Notes: generated by a model from the letters alone, not told the origin. A DNA stretch of 64,000 bases from Opitutaceae bacterium (GCA_023269585.1 JAHFTC010000003.1:1-64000), one strand, 5' to 3'; positions 50,684-60,690 are shown, counted from the stretch's first letter. Made by a program: numbers and translations.

Positions 50684-50921
50684 TCATTCCCGATGGTGCC
50701 CTGAAGAACGAGAGCTCCAACGCCGGCTGGGACAGGAGACCGGCAGGCGATCCGTTCTCCGCGCGCTCTGCGTCTCCGCGTGAGACAATGTTTCGGAGCG
50801 GTGGCACGCGGAGGCGCGGAGACCGCGGAGATGGGACCCGCCCATGCGCTTTACGCCCGCCCACAAATTGCCTCACGGCCTGCCGGACAACTCGTGCCCG
50901 CCAACTCCTCACCGCATTCCG

Positions 50922-50963
50922 CGGAATCGGAAGGCGACAGAAGGGAACGAAGGTCACGAAGGA
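50922..50963 (+). repeat. Left inverted repeat bracketing a lipoprotein gene
   Basis: CGGAATCGGAAGGCGACAGAAGGGAACGAAGGTCACGAAGGA. Confidence 0.8.
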
Positions 50964-50983
50964 CGGAGGAGGTCCGTCGCGAT

Positions 50984-51415
50984 TCACTTCTCCATCTTTG
51001 CCAACACCAACGGGCCTCCGGGAATCGAAATCAGCGGAACCGTTTCACTCTGCAAAACGAGCCGTCCGCGAAGCCTGAGCACCCTCAATTTCGCGCAATA
51101 ATACGGAAGAAAGTTCGGTCCATCAGCGGCGCCATGGACAGTAGTCGCAAGCTCCACCAGTCCATTCTGGAAGGTCCAGGTTCCCTCATCTTTTCCGAAG
51201 ATGTCATGGTTCATCACCTGATGCGTGAGCGTGTAGGTGAAATCCGGGCGGAGATCGATCCCTACCAACTCATCATACCCTGTCGGTACGGGCACTGAGC
51301 CGTAGAAGCCCGGAATCTCGGAATGGAGTACGGGCTTCGTTGCACAGCTAGCGAACAACAGCACGGAGACCAAAAACGCGACGACTCGGCAAAACCACAT
51401 CGGACGGATCTTCAT
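50984..51415 (-). CDS. Small lipoprotein, unknown function
   Basis: VSVLLFASC lipobox; 143 aa. Confidence 0.75.
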   Translation of the reverse strand: MKIRPMWFCRVVAFLVSVLLFASCATKPVLHSEIPGFYGSVPVPTGYDELVGIDLRPDFTYTLTHQVMNHDIFGKDEGTWTFQNGLVELATTVHGAADGPNFLPYYCAKLRVLRLRGRLVLQSETVPLISIPGGPLVLAKMEK

Positions 51416-51420
51416 GCTCT

Positions 51421-51461
51421 TCCTTCGTTCACTTTGTTACCTTCTGTCGCTTCCGATTCCG
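51421..51461 (-). repeat. Right inverted repeat bracketing the lipoprotein gene
   Basis: Minus strand CGGAATCGGAAGCGACAGAAGGTAACAAAGTGAACGAAGGA. Confidence 0.8.
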
Positions 51462-51476
51462 ACCTTCACGCGCCCC

Positions 51477-52880
51477 TCACTCCGCCAGCGCTTTGCGCCA
51501 GCGGGAGAGTTGCTGCTTCACCTGCTTGGGCGAGGGCATGCCGGTGCCGCGGCGGGCGAGCATCGCGCGGCCGAGGTTGAACACCGTCGGCCAGTCCTTC
51601 GCGAATTCCTGGTGGATCTTCTGCGCCTCCTCCTGCGGCACCTCGGGCAGCGGCACGCCGAGGCCCTCGGCGCATTTCACGAGCGCGCCCACGGCGTGGT
51701 GCGCATCGCGGAACGGCACGCCGCGGTCGACGAGGTAGTCGGCGAGGTCGGTCGCGAGCAGGAGCGGATCAGCCACCGCGTCGGCGCAGGCGTCGGCGCG
51801 CACCTTCGCGCCGGCCAGCGTGCCGGCGAGCACCTCGGCGCAGATCACGAGCGTGTCGTGGCTGTCGAAGAGCGGCGGCTTGTCCTCCTGCAGGTCGCGG
51901 TTGTAGGTGAGCGGCAGGCCCTTCACGAGGACGAGCAACGTCTGGAGGTTGCCCACGAGGCGGCCGCTCTTGCCGCGGAGCAGCTCGGCGGCGTCGGGGT
52001 TCTTCTTCTGCGGCATCAGGCTGGAGCCCGTGCAGAAGGCGTCGGGCAGGTCGATGAAGCGGAATTCGGCCGAGCTCCAGAGGATGAGATCCTCGGCGAT
52101 GCGCGAGAAGTGCACACCGGCGATGGCGGCGGCGGACGCAAACTCGAGGAAGAGATCGCGGTCGGCGACTGTATCCATGCTGTTGGGCGTGACCTGCGGG
52201 CGGCCCTTGGCGTCGACGAAGCCGAGCTGTTTCGCCACGAACTCGCGGTCGATGGGCAGCGTGGTGCCGGCGATCGCGCCCGCGCCGAGCGGGCAGACGT
52301 TGGCGTGCTCCGCCACTTCCTCGAAGCGGCGCACATCGCGCCCGACCATCTCGACCCAGGCGAGCAGGTGGTGCGCGATCGAGACCGGCTGCGCGCGCTG
52401 GAGGTGCGTGTAACCGGGGATGTAGATGTCCTGGTGCAGGTGGCCGAGGTCGACGAGCACGCGTTGGAGCGCGCGCAGGCGCACGGCGATCTCGCGGCAG
52501 GCGTGCTTGAAATAGAGCCGCATGTCCGTCGCCACTTGGTCGTTACGGCTGCGGGCGGTGTGGAGCTTGGCGGCGGCGGGCACGCGCTGCTTGAGGGCGT
52601 GCTCGATGTTCATGTGCACGTCCTCGAGCTTCGTGTCCCACACGAACTTGCCCGTCTCGATTTCGGCGAGGACGGCGTCGAGGCCCTTGTGGATGGCGTC
52701 GCGCTCAGCCGGCGAGAGGATGCCGACGTGCGCCAGCATGGCCGAGTGGGCCTTGCTGCCCGCGATGTCGAACGGCGCGAGGCGCTGGTCGAACGACACG
52801 GACTCGCTGAAGCGGAGCATCAAGTCGGCGGGACCGCTGGAGAAGCGACCGCCCCAGGTGGCTTGGGAGGCTTTGGCCAT
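51477..52880 (-). CDS. argH: Argininosuccinate lyase
   Basis: [49 protein letters not shown]. Confidence 0.96.
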   Translation of the reverse strand: MAKASQATWGGRFSSGPADLMLRFSESVSFDQRLAPFDIAGSKAHSAMLAHVGILSPAERDAIHKGLDAVLAEIETGKFVWDTKLEDVHMNIEHALKQRVPAAAKLHTARSRNDQVATDMRLYFKHACREIAVRLRALQRVLVDLGHLHQDIYIPGYTHLQRAQPVSIAHHLLAWVEMVGRDVRRFEEVAEHANVCPLGAGAIAGTTLPIDREFVAKQLGFVDAKGRPQVTPNSMDTVADRDLFLEFASAAAIAGVHFSRIAEDLILWSSAEFRFIDLPDAFCTGSSLMPQKKNPDAAELLRGKSGRLVGNLQTLLVLVKGLPLTYNRDLQEDKPPLFDSHDTLVICAEVLAGTLAGAKVRADACADAVADPLLLATDLADYLVDRGVPFRDAHHAVGALVKCAEGLGVPLPEVPQEEAQKIHQEFAKDWPTVFNLGRAMLARRGTGMPSPKQVKQQLSRWRKALAE

Positions 52881-52936
52881 GCGCGAGAAGCAACGCGCCG
52901 CCCTCCGGCGAGGCAACGGGAAAGGTGGCGGGGCGA

Positions 52937-53965
52937 CTACTGGGAGCCGGCGGGCTGGCGGCGCAGGAGGGCGATGTAATCCTCGAGCCCGGCGGCCATC
53001 GTGACGCGTGGCTCGTAGCCGAGGTCGCGGCGGGCGGCCTCGATCGAGAACCAGTGGTCGGTGGCGAGCTCCTTGGCGGCGAACCGTGTCATCGGCGGTT
53101 CGCCCTCGAGCGGGAACAGGGTCCAGAGCGCCTCGCACACCGCCCCGGCGGCGACGGCCGCACGGCGGGAGACGCGGCGATGGATCGGCATCGCGCCGAG
53201 GCGCAGGAGCAGGTCGTTGATCCACGGCCACAGGGCGACCGGTTCGCCGTTGGTGATGAAATACGCGCGACCGGCGGCGGGTGCCACGGGCGCGACCAGG
53301 GCGCGTTCGGCGAGCAGGTGGGCGTCGACGACGTTGTCGATGTGCGTGAGATCGACCCGGTTTTCGCCGGTGCCGACGATGCGCAGGCGCCCGGCGCGGG
53401 CGAGGGCGACGACGCGGGGCACGAGGTGATGGTCGCCCGGCCCCCAGACCAGGTGCGGGCGCAGCGCGACGGTGCGGAACCCGGGCGCGTTGGCGGCGGC
53501 GACGCGGCGCTCGGCCTCGGCCTTGGAGGTAGGATACGCGCAGGGCGCGACGGTGCAGAGCGGCGCGGCTTCGTCGGCTCCGCGCAGGTCGCCGCCGGAG
53601 TAGACGACGCTGGGCGAGCTCGTGTACACGAAGCGCGGGACGCCGGCGGCGCGGGCGGCGGCGAGGAGGTTGGCCGTGCCCACGACATTGACGGCGTGGA
53701 ACTCGCGCGCCGGCCCCCACACGCCGACGCGGGCGGCGACGTGGAAAACCGAATTCACTCCCGCGCAGGCGCGGGCGAGCGCGGCGCGGTCGGCGAGTTC
53801 GCCCAGGACGATCTCGACTCCGCGGGCCTCGAGAGCCGGCAACGGCCGCCGGCTGAAGGCGCGCACGCGGCGGCCGTCGGCGAGGAGGCGTTCGACGAGT
53901 TTGCCGCCGACAAAGCCGCTGGCGCCGGTGACGAGAACGGGGGAGGAGTCGCTGGAGGTCTGCAC
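52937..53965 (-). CDS. NAD-dependent epimerase / 3-beta-HSD-like SDR
   Basis: [52 protein letters not shown]; start uncertain (GTG assumed). Confidence 0.87.
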   Translation of the reverse strand: MQTSSDSSPVLVTGASGFVGGKLVERLLADGRRVRAFSRRPLPALEARGVEIVLGELADRAALARACAGVNSVFHVAARVGVWGPAREFHAVNVVGTANLLAAARAAGVPRFVYTSSPSVVYSGGDLRGADEAAPLCTVAPCAYPTSKAEAERRVAAANAPGFRTVALRPHLVWGPGDHHLVPRVVALARAGRLRIVGTGENRVDLTHIDNVVDAHLLAERALVAPVAPAAGRAYFITNGEPVALWPWINDLLLRLGAMPIHRRVSRRAAVAAGAVCEALWTLFPLEGEPPMTRFAAKELATDHWFSIEAARRDLGYEPRVTMAAGLEDYIALLRRQPAGSQ

Positions 53966-54046
53966 GCGGGGCGGAGGCTTGCGGGAGCCGGCGCGGGTTT
54001 CAAACCCGGAGCACGGCGCCCCATTTCGCGCGAACGGCGGGGCAAA

Positions 54047-54240
54047 GACGCAGAATCGTGTCCGACCGCGACAGAGATTTGCGTCCTCTGGCTCGCAGTC
54101 ACTCGACACCTGCCCGAGCGCAGGACGCAGAATTGTGTCCGACCGTGACAGGGATTTGCGTCTTTTGGGGCCGGGGTGGGCCTCGGTGCCGTGGGGCACA
54201 GCACGCATTTCTGTTCCGATCGGAACACGATTTTGTGCTG
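54047..54240. repeat. Three copies of a ~40-bp quasi-palindrome (third inverted)
   Basis: 54047-54085 and 54124-54162 GACGCAGAATYGTGTCCGACCGYGACAGRGATTTGCGTC; 54199-54240 in reverse orientation. Confidence 0.85.
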
Positions 54241-54334
54241 TGGCTGGGAGCCGAACTGGGGGCCGGAGCTCGGCCCTGTGGGGCGACCGGGCTGCTGGGG
54301 GGCGCACTGCCGGATGCGAGCGCGGTGCAGGACG

Positions 54335-54358
54335 GGGCGGTCTGAAGACGCGCCCTAC
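54335..54358 (-). repeat. GTAG-headed REP with TTCA loop
   Basis: Minus strand GTAGGGCGCGTCTTCAGACCGCCC. Confidence 0.65.
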
Positions 54359-54518
54359 GGGGTGCGGGCGCGCCGGCCTGCCGCGCTTCCGGCGGTTTTC
54401 CCGCAGCGAGTCGCAGGCTCGGCGGACGGGGTCTCGGCGCGACGCGGGGCGGAAGCGAGACGCTTCTGTCCGGGCGTTGCGCGGAGGGCCGCGGCTCCTG
54501 CCCGCCGCGCAACGCAGC

Positions 54519-54544
54519 AGGGCCGGTCGCGAACGACCGGCCCT
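54519..54544 (-). terminator. Perfect 11-bp-stem hairpin downstream of nrfA (no clear U tract)
   Basis: AGGGCCGGTCG-CGAA-CGACCGGCCCT. Confidence 0.55.
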
Positions 54545-54592
54545 GGGTGTAGCGCAGAACAGCAGGCGCGCTGGCCTGTCTTGGTGGGAGGG

Positions 54593-56023
54593 TTACGGTT
54601 GCGCCGGCACCGGCGCCGCCGCGGTGGGCTGAGCGGCCGGGGGCGGGAGCAGCGCGCGCACGGCCTTCTGGCCCTTGCGGCTGAAATCGATGGATTCGCC
54701 GAGGATGCGGGCGGCCTCGTCGGGCGCGTGGAAGCCGGTGGAGTTCTCGGCCTCGACGAAGTCGAAGTAGAACTGCGCCTTGCGCTGGAACTCGCGGCCA
54801 TCCTTGAGCTGCTCGTCGGAGGCGCCGGCGGCCTTCGCGGACTTGAGGTCGTCGATGAGGTCCATGAGGGCGTCCATGGCGACGTTGCGCAGGTTGTGGA
54901 AGCGGGTCTGGATCGTCTCGACGCGGTCCTTGAGCTCGGCCTCGGACCATTTGTGGCAGGTCTGGCAGGCGCGGTTGATGTCGAGCAGCGGGGAGCGCAC
55001 GTGGTGGCTGCTGATCTTGTGGGCGCCCTCGCGCTTATAGGGCATGTGGCAGTCGGCGCAGGCGACGCCGCTGCGGGCGTGGATGCCCTGGCTCCACAGT
55101 TCGAATTCGGGGTGCTGGGCCTTGAGGGCGGGGGCGCCGGTGTCCTTGTGTGTCCAGTCCTTGAATCCGACTTGGTCGTAGTAGGCGAGCATCTGCTCGA
55201 CCTTGGTGCCGTTGTGCCAAGGGTACGTCAGTTTCTTCTCGGCGCCCTTGAAATAGTATTCCACGTGGCACTGGCCGCAGACGAAGCTGCGCATCTCCTG
55301 GCGGGTGGCGTCGCGGTTGACGTCGTAGTCCTTCACGCCCTGGGCGGCCTTGAGGTTGCGCATGCCCTCCATGAAGGCCGGGCGGGTGATGCGCAGGGCC
55401 ATCGTCTGCGAGTCGTGGCAGTCGATGCAGGCGACGGGGTGTTCGACGTGCGTGGCGGCCTCGGCGTAGGGCATGGCGCTGATCTTCTCGAAGCCCTTCT
55501 GGAGGTCGCCGTCGCCGATTTTTTTGTACGCGGTGTACGTCGAGGCGTGGCAGTTGAGGCACGCGCCGGGCTGTTTCACGACCTTCTGGCGGTCGGTGAT
55601 GGTCTGGTCGCTGAGCATGTAGGCGTGGCCGCGTTCCTCGCGGAAATCGGCGGCGAAGGCGTAGCCGGCCCACATCTTCTTCAGGCGCGGGTCCTCCTCG
55701 ATCTTCGACTGGGCGACGGTGGCGCGGGGGTCATCGGCCGTCGGGGTGCGCGGGAGCGCCTCGCTGCCGCCGTAACGCGTGCGCTCCTGGTCGACGGTGC
55801 GCTTGTAGTCGTCGTACTGCAGCGGGAAGTTCTTACCCCAGACGGCGGGGTCGGTGGTGTCGTCGGTGAGTTCGACGACCTTGAAGAAGGGATTCTTCGC
55901 TTCCTGTTTGCGCTCGAAGATGTTGAGCAGCAGGGCGAGGGCGCCGACGGCGACGAGCGCGGCGGCGGTGGCGGCGAGGAGGAAGCGGGCGACGGAGCCG
56001 CGGCGGGGCGAGGAGGGGTTCAT
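54593..56023 (-). CDS. nrfA: Ammonia-forming cytochrome c nitrite reductase
   Basis: CLNCH, CIDCH, CGQCHVEYYF, CADCHMPY, CQTCHKWSE; HPEFELWSQGIHARSGVACADC. Confidence 0.95.
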   Translation of the reverse strand: MNPSSPRRGSVARFLLAATAAALVAVGALALLLNIFERKQEAKNPFFKVVELTDDTTDPAVWGKNFPLQYDDYKRTVDQERTRYGGSEALPRTPTADDPRATVAQSKIEEDPRLKKMWAGYAFAADFREERGHAYMLSDQTITDRQKVVKQPGACLNCHASTYTAYKKIGDGDLQKGFEKISAMPYAEAATHVEHPVACIDCHDSQTMALRITRPAFMEGMRNLKAAQGVKDYDVNRDATRQEMRSFVCGQCHVEYYFKGAEKKLTYPWHNGTKVEQMLAYYDQVGFKDWTHKDTGAPALKAQHPEFELWSQGIHARSGVACADCHMPYKREGAHKISSHHVRSPLLDINRACQTCHKWSEAELKDRVETIQTRFHNLRNVAMDALMDLIDDLKSAKAAGASDEQLKDGREFQRKAQFYFDFVEAENSTGFHAPDEAARILGESIDFSRKGQKAVRALLPPPAAQPTAAAPVPAQP

Positions 56024-56145
56024 GGCAGTGGACGGTGAGCGGTGGACAGTGGTCGGTGGCCGAAGGCCGCGGAAGGCGAGTGGCGAGGAGCGAGGGCGGA
56101 GTCCGGGTAACCTGCTACTTGGTACGTGTTACTTGTTTCGTTGCT

Positions 56146-56598
56146 TCACTTCATGTGGCCGACGTGGCCATGGCAGTGGAGGCAGGAGAGTCCGGCGGCA
56201 TTGGCGTGCGGGGAGGCGAGGTCGGCGGCGAGGTCGGAGTGGCAGCGGCGGCAGGCGTTCTCGGTGATGCGGCGGCTGACTGCACGGGCCTGGATATTCT
56301 CCGGGTAGGTGCCGGTGGTGAAGTAGAAGGAGTGCCAGAAGCCGTTTTCGGCCTTGGTGGCGTACTTGCCGAGGAGGTTGTGCGGGGTGTGGCAGTCGTT
56401 GCAGGTCGCCACGGAATGGTGACTCGACTTGAGCCAACCGGAGTACTGGTTCTCCATCACGTGGCAGTTGGCGCACGCGCGCGGGTCGTTGGAGAGGTAG
56501 GAATAGCCCTTGGCGTAGACGAACGTGTACGCGCCGACCCCGAGGGCCAGACCGATGAGGCCCCCGAGCAACGTGCCGGAAATCACGTTCGCTTTCAT
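56146..56598 (-). CDS. nrfH: Cytochrome c nitrite reductase small subunit (tetraheme quinol dehydrogenase)
   Basis: CANCHVMENQYSGWLKSSHHSVATCNDCHTPHN, CRRCH, CLHCH. Confidence 0.95.
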   Translation of the reverse strand: MKANVISGTLLGGLIGLALGVGAYTFVYAKGYSYLSNDPRACANCHVMENQYSGWLKSSHHSVATCNDCHTPHNLLGKYATKAENGFWHSFYFTTGTYPENIQARAVSRRITENACRRCHSDLAADLASPHANAAGLSCLHCHGHVGHMK

Positions 56599-56653
56599 GG
56601 GAAGGAATCGTCGGCCGGGTGCGCTGGGGGGCAAGGGCGCGGGCCGCGGGAGA

Positions 56654-56667
56654 TTGATGTGGGTCAA
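56654..56667. promoter_or_regulatory. Candidate FNR/CRP-family box upstream of nrfHA
   Basis: TTGAT-GTGG-GTCAA, one mismatch to TTGAT-N4-ATCAA. Confidence 0.55.
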
Positions 56668-56731
56668 ACCAATGGTGGCTTTTCGCCGTTTAGCGAAGGC
56701 GAAAGCGCGCCGCGCCCAACGCCGGCGCCCG

Positions 56732-56785
56732 GGCGAAACGTACATTTCCGTGATACGGTCGCATCACGGAAATGTACGTTTCGCC
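56732..56785. repeat. Perfect 23-bp-arm palindromic element, copy 2
   Basis: GGCGAAACGTACATTTCCGTGAT-ACGGTCGC-ATCACGGAAATGTACGTTTCGCC. Confidence 0.95.
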
Positions 56786-56869
56786 TCGGCGGACCCGGGG
56801 GTGGCGGGTGGATGCGGGGTGCCGTTGGCGGGGCGGGATCGCGTCCGGCGGGGCGTGTGGACGGTGGCC

Positions 56870-57586
56870 CTACTCGCCGAGCAGGCTGGCGAAACGCGCC
56901 CGCAAGGCCGCGCAGTCGCGGACGTGCACGGCGCTGCGTTCGACGCGGATCAGGTTGGCGGTGCGCAGGCGGGCGAAGGTGCGCGAGAGTGTCTCGCTCG
57001 TCGTGCCGAGCTCGGCGGCCAGGGTGCGCTTGGTGCCGCGCAATTCAACCGCGACCTCGCCGCCGGCGGCGGGCGGACAGCGCTTGGCCAGCCAGTTGAG
57101 CAGGCGCGTCTCCACATCCTTGAGCGTGAGGTCGTCGAGCAGGCCGACGAGCACGCGCAGGTGCTGGCTCATCGCGCCGAGCATGCGCAGCGCGAGATCG
57201 GGTCGGCGGCCGAGCAGGGCGACCATCGGCGCACGCGGCACGAGCACGACGGCGCTCGCCTCGACGGCGCGGGCGTCGGCCGGATACCCGGTGCCGGTGG
57301 CGAGCGTGGCCTCGGCGAACGATTCGCCCGGACGAAAGACGTGGATGACCTGCTCCTTGCCCGCCGGGCTCACGCGATGGACGTTCACGGCCCCGCGCTG
57401 CACGACATAAAAACCCTCGCTCACCTCGCCCTCGCGGAACAGCAGCGCGCCTTTCGCAAGCGGCTTGAGCACGGCGAAGGCCGCGATCGCCTCGAGGTCG
57501 GCGGCGGGCAGGCCCGCGAACAGCTCGCACGCCTGCAGGGTGTGGGCGAGGGCGACGGTGCGCAGCTCGGCGGGCCGGTCGGACAT
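56870..57586 (-). CDS. Crp/Fnr-family transcriptional regulator
   Basis: cNMP-like fold LFREGEVSEGFYVVQRGAVNVHR; HTH RTLAAELGTTSETLSRTFARLR. Confidence 0.92.
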   Translation of the reverse strand: MSDRPAELRTVALAHTLQACELFAGLPAADLEAIAAFAVLKPLAKGALLFREGEVSEGFYVVQRGAVNVHRVSPAGKEQVIHVFRPGESFAEATLATGTGYPADARAVEASAVVLVPRAPMVALLGRRPDLALRMLGAMSQHLRVLVGLLDDLTLKDVETRLLNWLAKRCPPAAGGEVAVELRGTKRTLAAELGTTSETLSRTFARLRTANLIRVERSAVHVRDCAALRARFASLLGE

Positions 57587-57612
57587 GCGGGCACGTTGGC
57601 GCACTTCGGCGT

Positions 57613-57846
57613 TCAGTCGCGTCGAAAATCAACCTGCCAGCCGCCGTCGCTGCTGCGTTCGACCCGGGCGGAGTAGCCCGCGGCCTTGCAGCGCTCGATC
57701 AGCGGCGAGGGCAGGAACGGCGCGACCACGGTGAGCCCCTGGCCGGGCTTGAGCGTGGCGAGGGCGGCGTCGACCGCGTCGCAGGGCTGTTCCCCACGCG
57801 CGAGCAGGGGGCGGACATCGAGGCGTTGGTTCTTCGGTGCGGCCAT
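57613..57846 (-). CDS. DUF2249-like small protein
   Basis: LDVRPLLARGEQPCDAVDAALATLKPGQGLTVVAPFLPSPLIERCKAAGY. Confidence 0.75.
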   Translation of the reverse strand: MAAPKNQRLDVRPLLARGEQPCDAVDAALATLKPGQGLTVVAPFLPSPLIERCKAAGYSARVERSSDGGWQVDFRRD

Positions 57847-57847
57847 G

Positions 57848-57905
57848 ACGGTGGACGGTGGGCAGTGGACGGTGGGCAGTAGACTGTGGGCGGTGAATAG
57901 TGAAC
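57848..57905. repeat. Short tandem GTGGACGGTGGGCA-type repeat
   Basis: GTGGACGGTGGGCAGTGGACGGTGGGCAGTAGACTGTGGGCGGTGA. Confidence 0.7.
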
Positions 57906-57994
57906 TTTTGAACACGAAACGCGGAACGCTGAAACCTGAAACTCGAGTTCGGCGCCCGAAAGGCGTCACTCGAAACCACGTCGAACGGTGCTGC

Positions 57995-58375
57995 TCATTC
58001 CATGCCGTCGCCGTTGGGGATGGGACCGGAGGAATCGGTTTCCCGCACGAGCGTGAGCAGCATCGAGAACGGCTCGGCGGCGCGCACAGCGTGGGGCAGG
58101 CCGGGCGGCATGTGGAGCAGTTCGCCGGCGGCGAGGGTGCGTTTCTCGCCGGCGAGCGTCCACTCGGCGCGGCCCGAGAGCATCTGCACGAGGGCGCGGG
58201 CGGGCGTCGCATGCTCGGTGAGCTCCTGTCCGGCGGCGAAACCGAAGAGCACCACGCGGGTGCGGCCGGCGGAGAGGATCGTGCGGCTCACGATGCCGCT
58301 GTCGGAGAATTGTGTCGACGCGGCCAACGGCAAAGTGCCGGCGCCGTCGGAGGGGAGGAGGGTGCGTGAACTCAT
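57995..58375 (-). CDS. Cupin domain protein
   Basis: GFAAGQELTEHATPARALVQMLSGRAEWTLAGEKRTLAAGELLHMPPGLPHAVRA. Confidence 0.9.
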   Translation of the reverse strand: MSSRTLLPSDGAGTLPLAASTQFSDSGIVSRTILSAGRTRVVLFGFAAGQELTEHATPARALVQMLSGRAEWTLAGEKRTLAAGELLHMPPGLPHAVRAAEPFSMLLTLVRETDSSGPIPNGDGME

Positions 58376-58405
58376 GGGAAGAGGATAGGGGAGAGCGGCG
58401 CGGCG

Positions 58406-58525
58406 TCAGCTCAACCCGGCGGCGACGACGAGGCCGAGCGCGACCGGCTCGAGCGCCCGACTCCACGCCCCGTGCCCACGGGGGAGCAGGAGGTGGCGGA
58501 GGTTGGACGATCGAGCCGTGGCCAT
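58406..58525 (-). pseudogene. 39-codon N-terminal fragment resembling YwiC-like proteins
   Basis: MATARSSNLRHLLLPRGHGAWSRALEPVALGLVVAAGLS; coding ends just before the cupin gene. Confidence 0.45.
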
Positions 58526-58559
58526 AGCGACACCATACCCCGGCCGGGCGCCCGCGGCT

Positions 58560-58573
58560 TTGATCCGGCTCAA
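58560..58573. promoter_or_regulatory. Second candidate FNR/CRP-like box
   Basis: TTGAT-CCGG-CTCAA. Confidence 0.35.
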
Positions 58574-58753
58574 GGTGGCGTGCGCGTGCCGGCAAATTCC
58601 TGCCGGAGGCGGGCTGGCGGTGCACGCGGACGGATTTCCTTGCGCGGTCGCCCGCGGAAAACGCTGGCGCGATGGACGGGCGTCACCGACAGTGCGCGAC
58701 GCCGGCGCCGTCCGGCTTTCCGACTTCCTTCCACCCGACCCCAGACTTCACCA

Positions 58754-59266
58754 ATGACTTTGCTCCGCCTCTCCGCGTTTCTCCTTGTGATCTCCGCCTG
58801 GTGGGCGGCTCCCGCTGCGCTCGCGCAGGCCGAGGACGAGCCCGAGCTGCCGGCCGGCGTGAGCGAGGAGGCGGAGGACGACGGTCCGCCGTCGACGCTG
58901 TCGCTGGCGCAGTTCAGGGAGGCCGTGGCGAAGGTCCAGATGGAGGGTTTCCATCGCATGCCGGAGATGTCGCAGGACGGCGACCACGGGTTGATCCTGG
59001 TGAGTCCGCCGGAGCGCGCCTTCTATGTCATGGCCCAGCGGGCGAGCATCGGGGAGAAGTTCGAGAAGGGTGCGGCGGGGAAGCTGTCGCGCTTCACGCA
59101 CAACGGGCACGAGGCGTTCTTCGCGCAGTTGAAGGATGAGGAGGGCGAGGAGATGGCCTTCATCATCGTGAAATATCCCGAGCACCGCATGGGATTGTTC
59201 CTCTCGGCCAAGCCGGTGGTCCGCCGCGCCGAACTCATGAAGCTGCTCGCGCAGGTGGCGCTCTGA
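58754..59266 (+). CDS. Secreted hypothetical protein
   Basis: Signal peptide ORF, 170 aa. Confidence 0.7.
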   Translation: MTLLRLSAFLLVISAWWAAPAALAQAEDEPELPAGVSEEAEDDGPPSTLSLAQFREAVAKVQMEGFHRMPEMSQDGDHGLILVSPPERAFYVMAQRASIGEKFEKGAAGKLSRFTHNGHEAFFAQLKDEEGEEMAFIIVKYPEHRMGLFLSAKPVVRRAELMKLLAQVAL

Positions 59267-59279
59267 GGCAGGGCGCACT

Positions 59280-60440
59280 TCAGAAGAGATCCACGTCCGG
59301 ATCTGCCATTGGATCCGGCTCGATCGTACGGCCGCGGCGGCGACGAGCGCGGCGGGGCTGCATCGCGCGTTCCCAGTCGGCGATGATCCCTTCAATATCC
59401 TCCAGGCCGAAGCGCAGGCGCTCGATCTCGCCGAGGAGCTCCTGCTCGAGGCGGCGGAGCAGCGCGGCACCGGGAGCGGGCAACAACGTGAAACGCCAGG
59501 CCGGCGTGCCGCGATAGGCGCGGACCCGGCGGTCGGAATCGCGGCGGGCGGCCTCAATCTCCTGCAACGCCTGGAGCAGGCGGCCCACCGGGCTGGCCGG
59601 GCCGAGCAGTTCGGTGGCGGCCTCCCATTCGACTTCGAGGCGGGAGAGCCAATCGAGATCGCGGGCAGTCCAGGCCTGCTGGACCTCGTGCCAGAGGCGG
59701 GCGCGGGCGGGCGTCCACTCGCCGCCGCGGTCGGGATGGAGGTGTTGCACGAGCCGACGGTAGATCTCGCGGGCGGGATCGTCGGGGGCCGACTGGGGTT
59801 TGGGCGCAGGAAAGCCGAGGAAGCCGCCGATGCTCTCGCGGAAGCCGGCCGCGGCCGGGTCGTCGGGCGAGATGCCGTTTTCGGCGAAGAACTCCTCCAT
59901 GAGTCTTTCGTATTCAGCCGAACCAAACGGATCCTGCGCGCCCGCGTCCGAAGCTGCGGCGGGGCCGAAGGGGTCGTCCCACGGATCACCGGCGGCGGTG
60001 CGCTCGGGTGGCGGCGTGACGCCGGGGGACGGAGGCTTCTGGCGGGCGCGCCAAACCCGTTCGGGGCGGCGGCCAGTGGCGAAGGCTTCGTTCTCGACGG
60101 AGCTGACGAGCCGAGCTTTCTCCGCGTATTGGGCGGCGAGTTCGCGCAGCTCGGTGAGGAGTTCGGGGTGCGCGCGGGCGGACCAGGAGAGGAAGGCCGG
60201 CTCGTCCACGTTTTCGTGACGGTGGAGATCGGCGGTGGCCTTCGTGAGGCGCTTGCGAGCGGCGAGCAGTTGGGTCCACGCGGCGCGTTGAAGCGGCCGG
60301 TTGTCGACCACGAGCAGGGCGCGACTGCCGGCACTGGGGCGGCGGTCGGTGGCCTTGGCCGCCTGGGCGGCGGCGAAGGCGGAGCGTGGCGAACGGCGGG
60401 ACACGGAAGCGGACGCTGGAAGCCGCCGGCCGCGGAGCAA
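59280..60440 (-). CDS. J-domain-like protein
   Basis: REIYRRLVQHLHPDRGGEWTPARARLWHEVQQAWTARD (HPD); start uncertain. Confidence 0.7.
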   Translation of the reverse strand: MLRGRRLPASASVSRRSPRSAFAAAQAAKATDRRPSAGSRALLVVDNRPLQRAAWTQLLAARKRLTKATADLHRHENVDEPAFLSWSARAHPELLTELRELAAQYAEKARLVSSVENEAFATGRRPERVWRARQKPPSPGVTPPPERTAAGDPWDDPFGPAAASDAGAQDPFGSAEYERLMEEFFAENGISPDDPAAAGFRESIGGFLGFPAPKPQSAPDDPAREIYRRLVQHLHPDRGGEWTPARARLWHEVQQAWTARDLDWLSRLEVEWEAATELLGPASPVGRLLQALQEIEAARRDSDRRVRAYRGTPAWRFTLLPAPGAALLRRLEQELLGEIERLRFGLEDIEGIIADWERAMQPRRARRRRGRTIEPDPMADPDVDLF

Positions 60441-60690
60441 GGCGGGAGTGCGCGCGGCGTTGCCCAGTCGAACGGCAGAATGCTGGCGCCCCGGGAGGTT
60501 GCGGAGTCAGGAGACGCAGGCAGTGACACCTGTTTCGAGGCGGTAGGCTGCGGCTGGAGGTTTGGGTGCCGGCGGAGCGCGCGACCCGCGTGGGGCAAGC
60601 GGCTCCACCGACGGAGCTTTGGCGCGGCCGGAGGCCCGCGCCTCCCGGCTTGCGGTGGGCCGCCGCGGCGCGGCAATATCGGCGCTTCCC

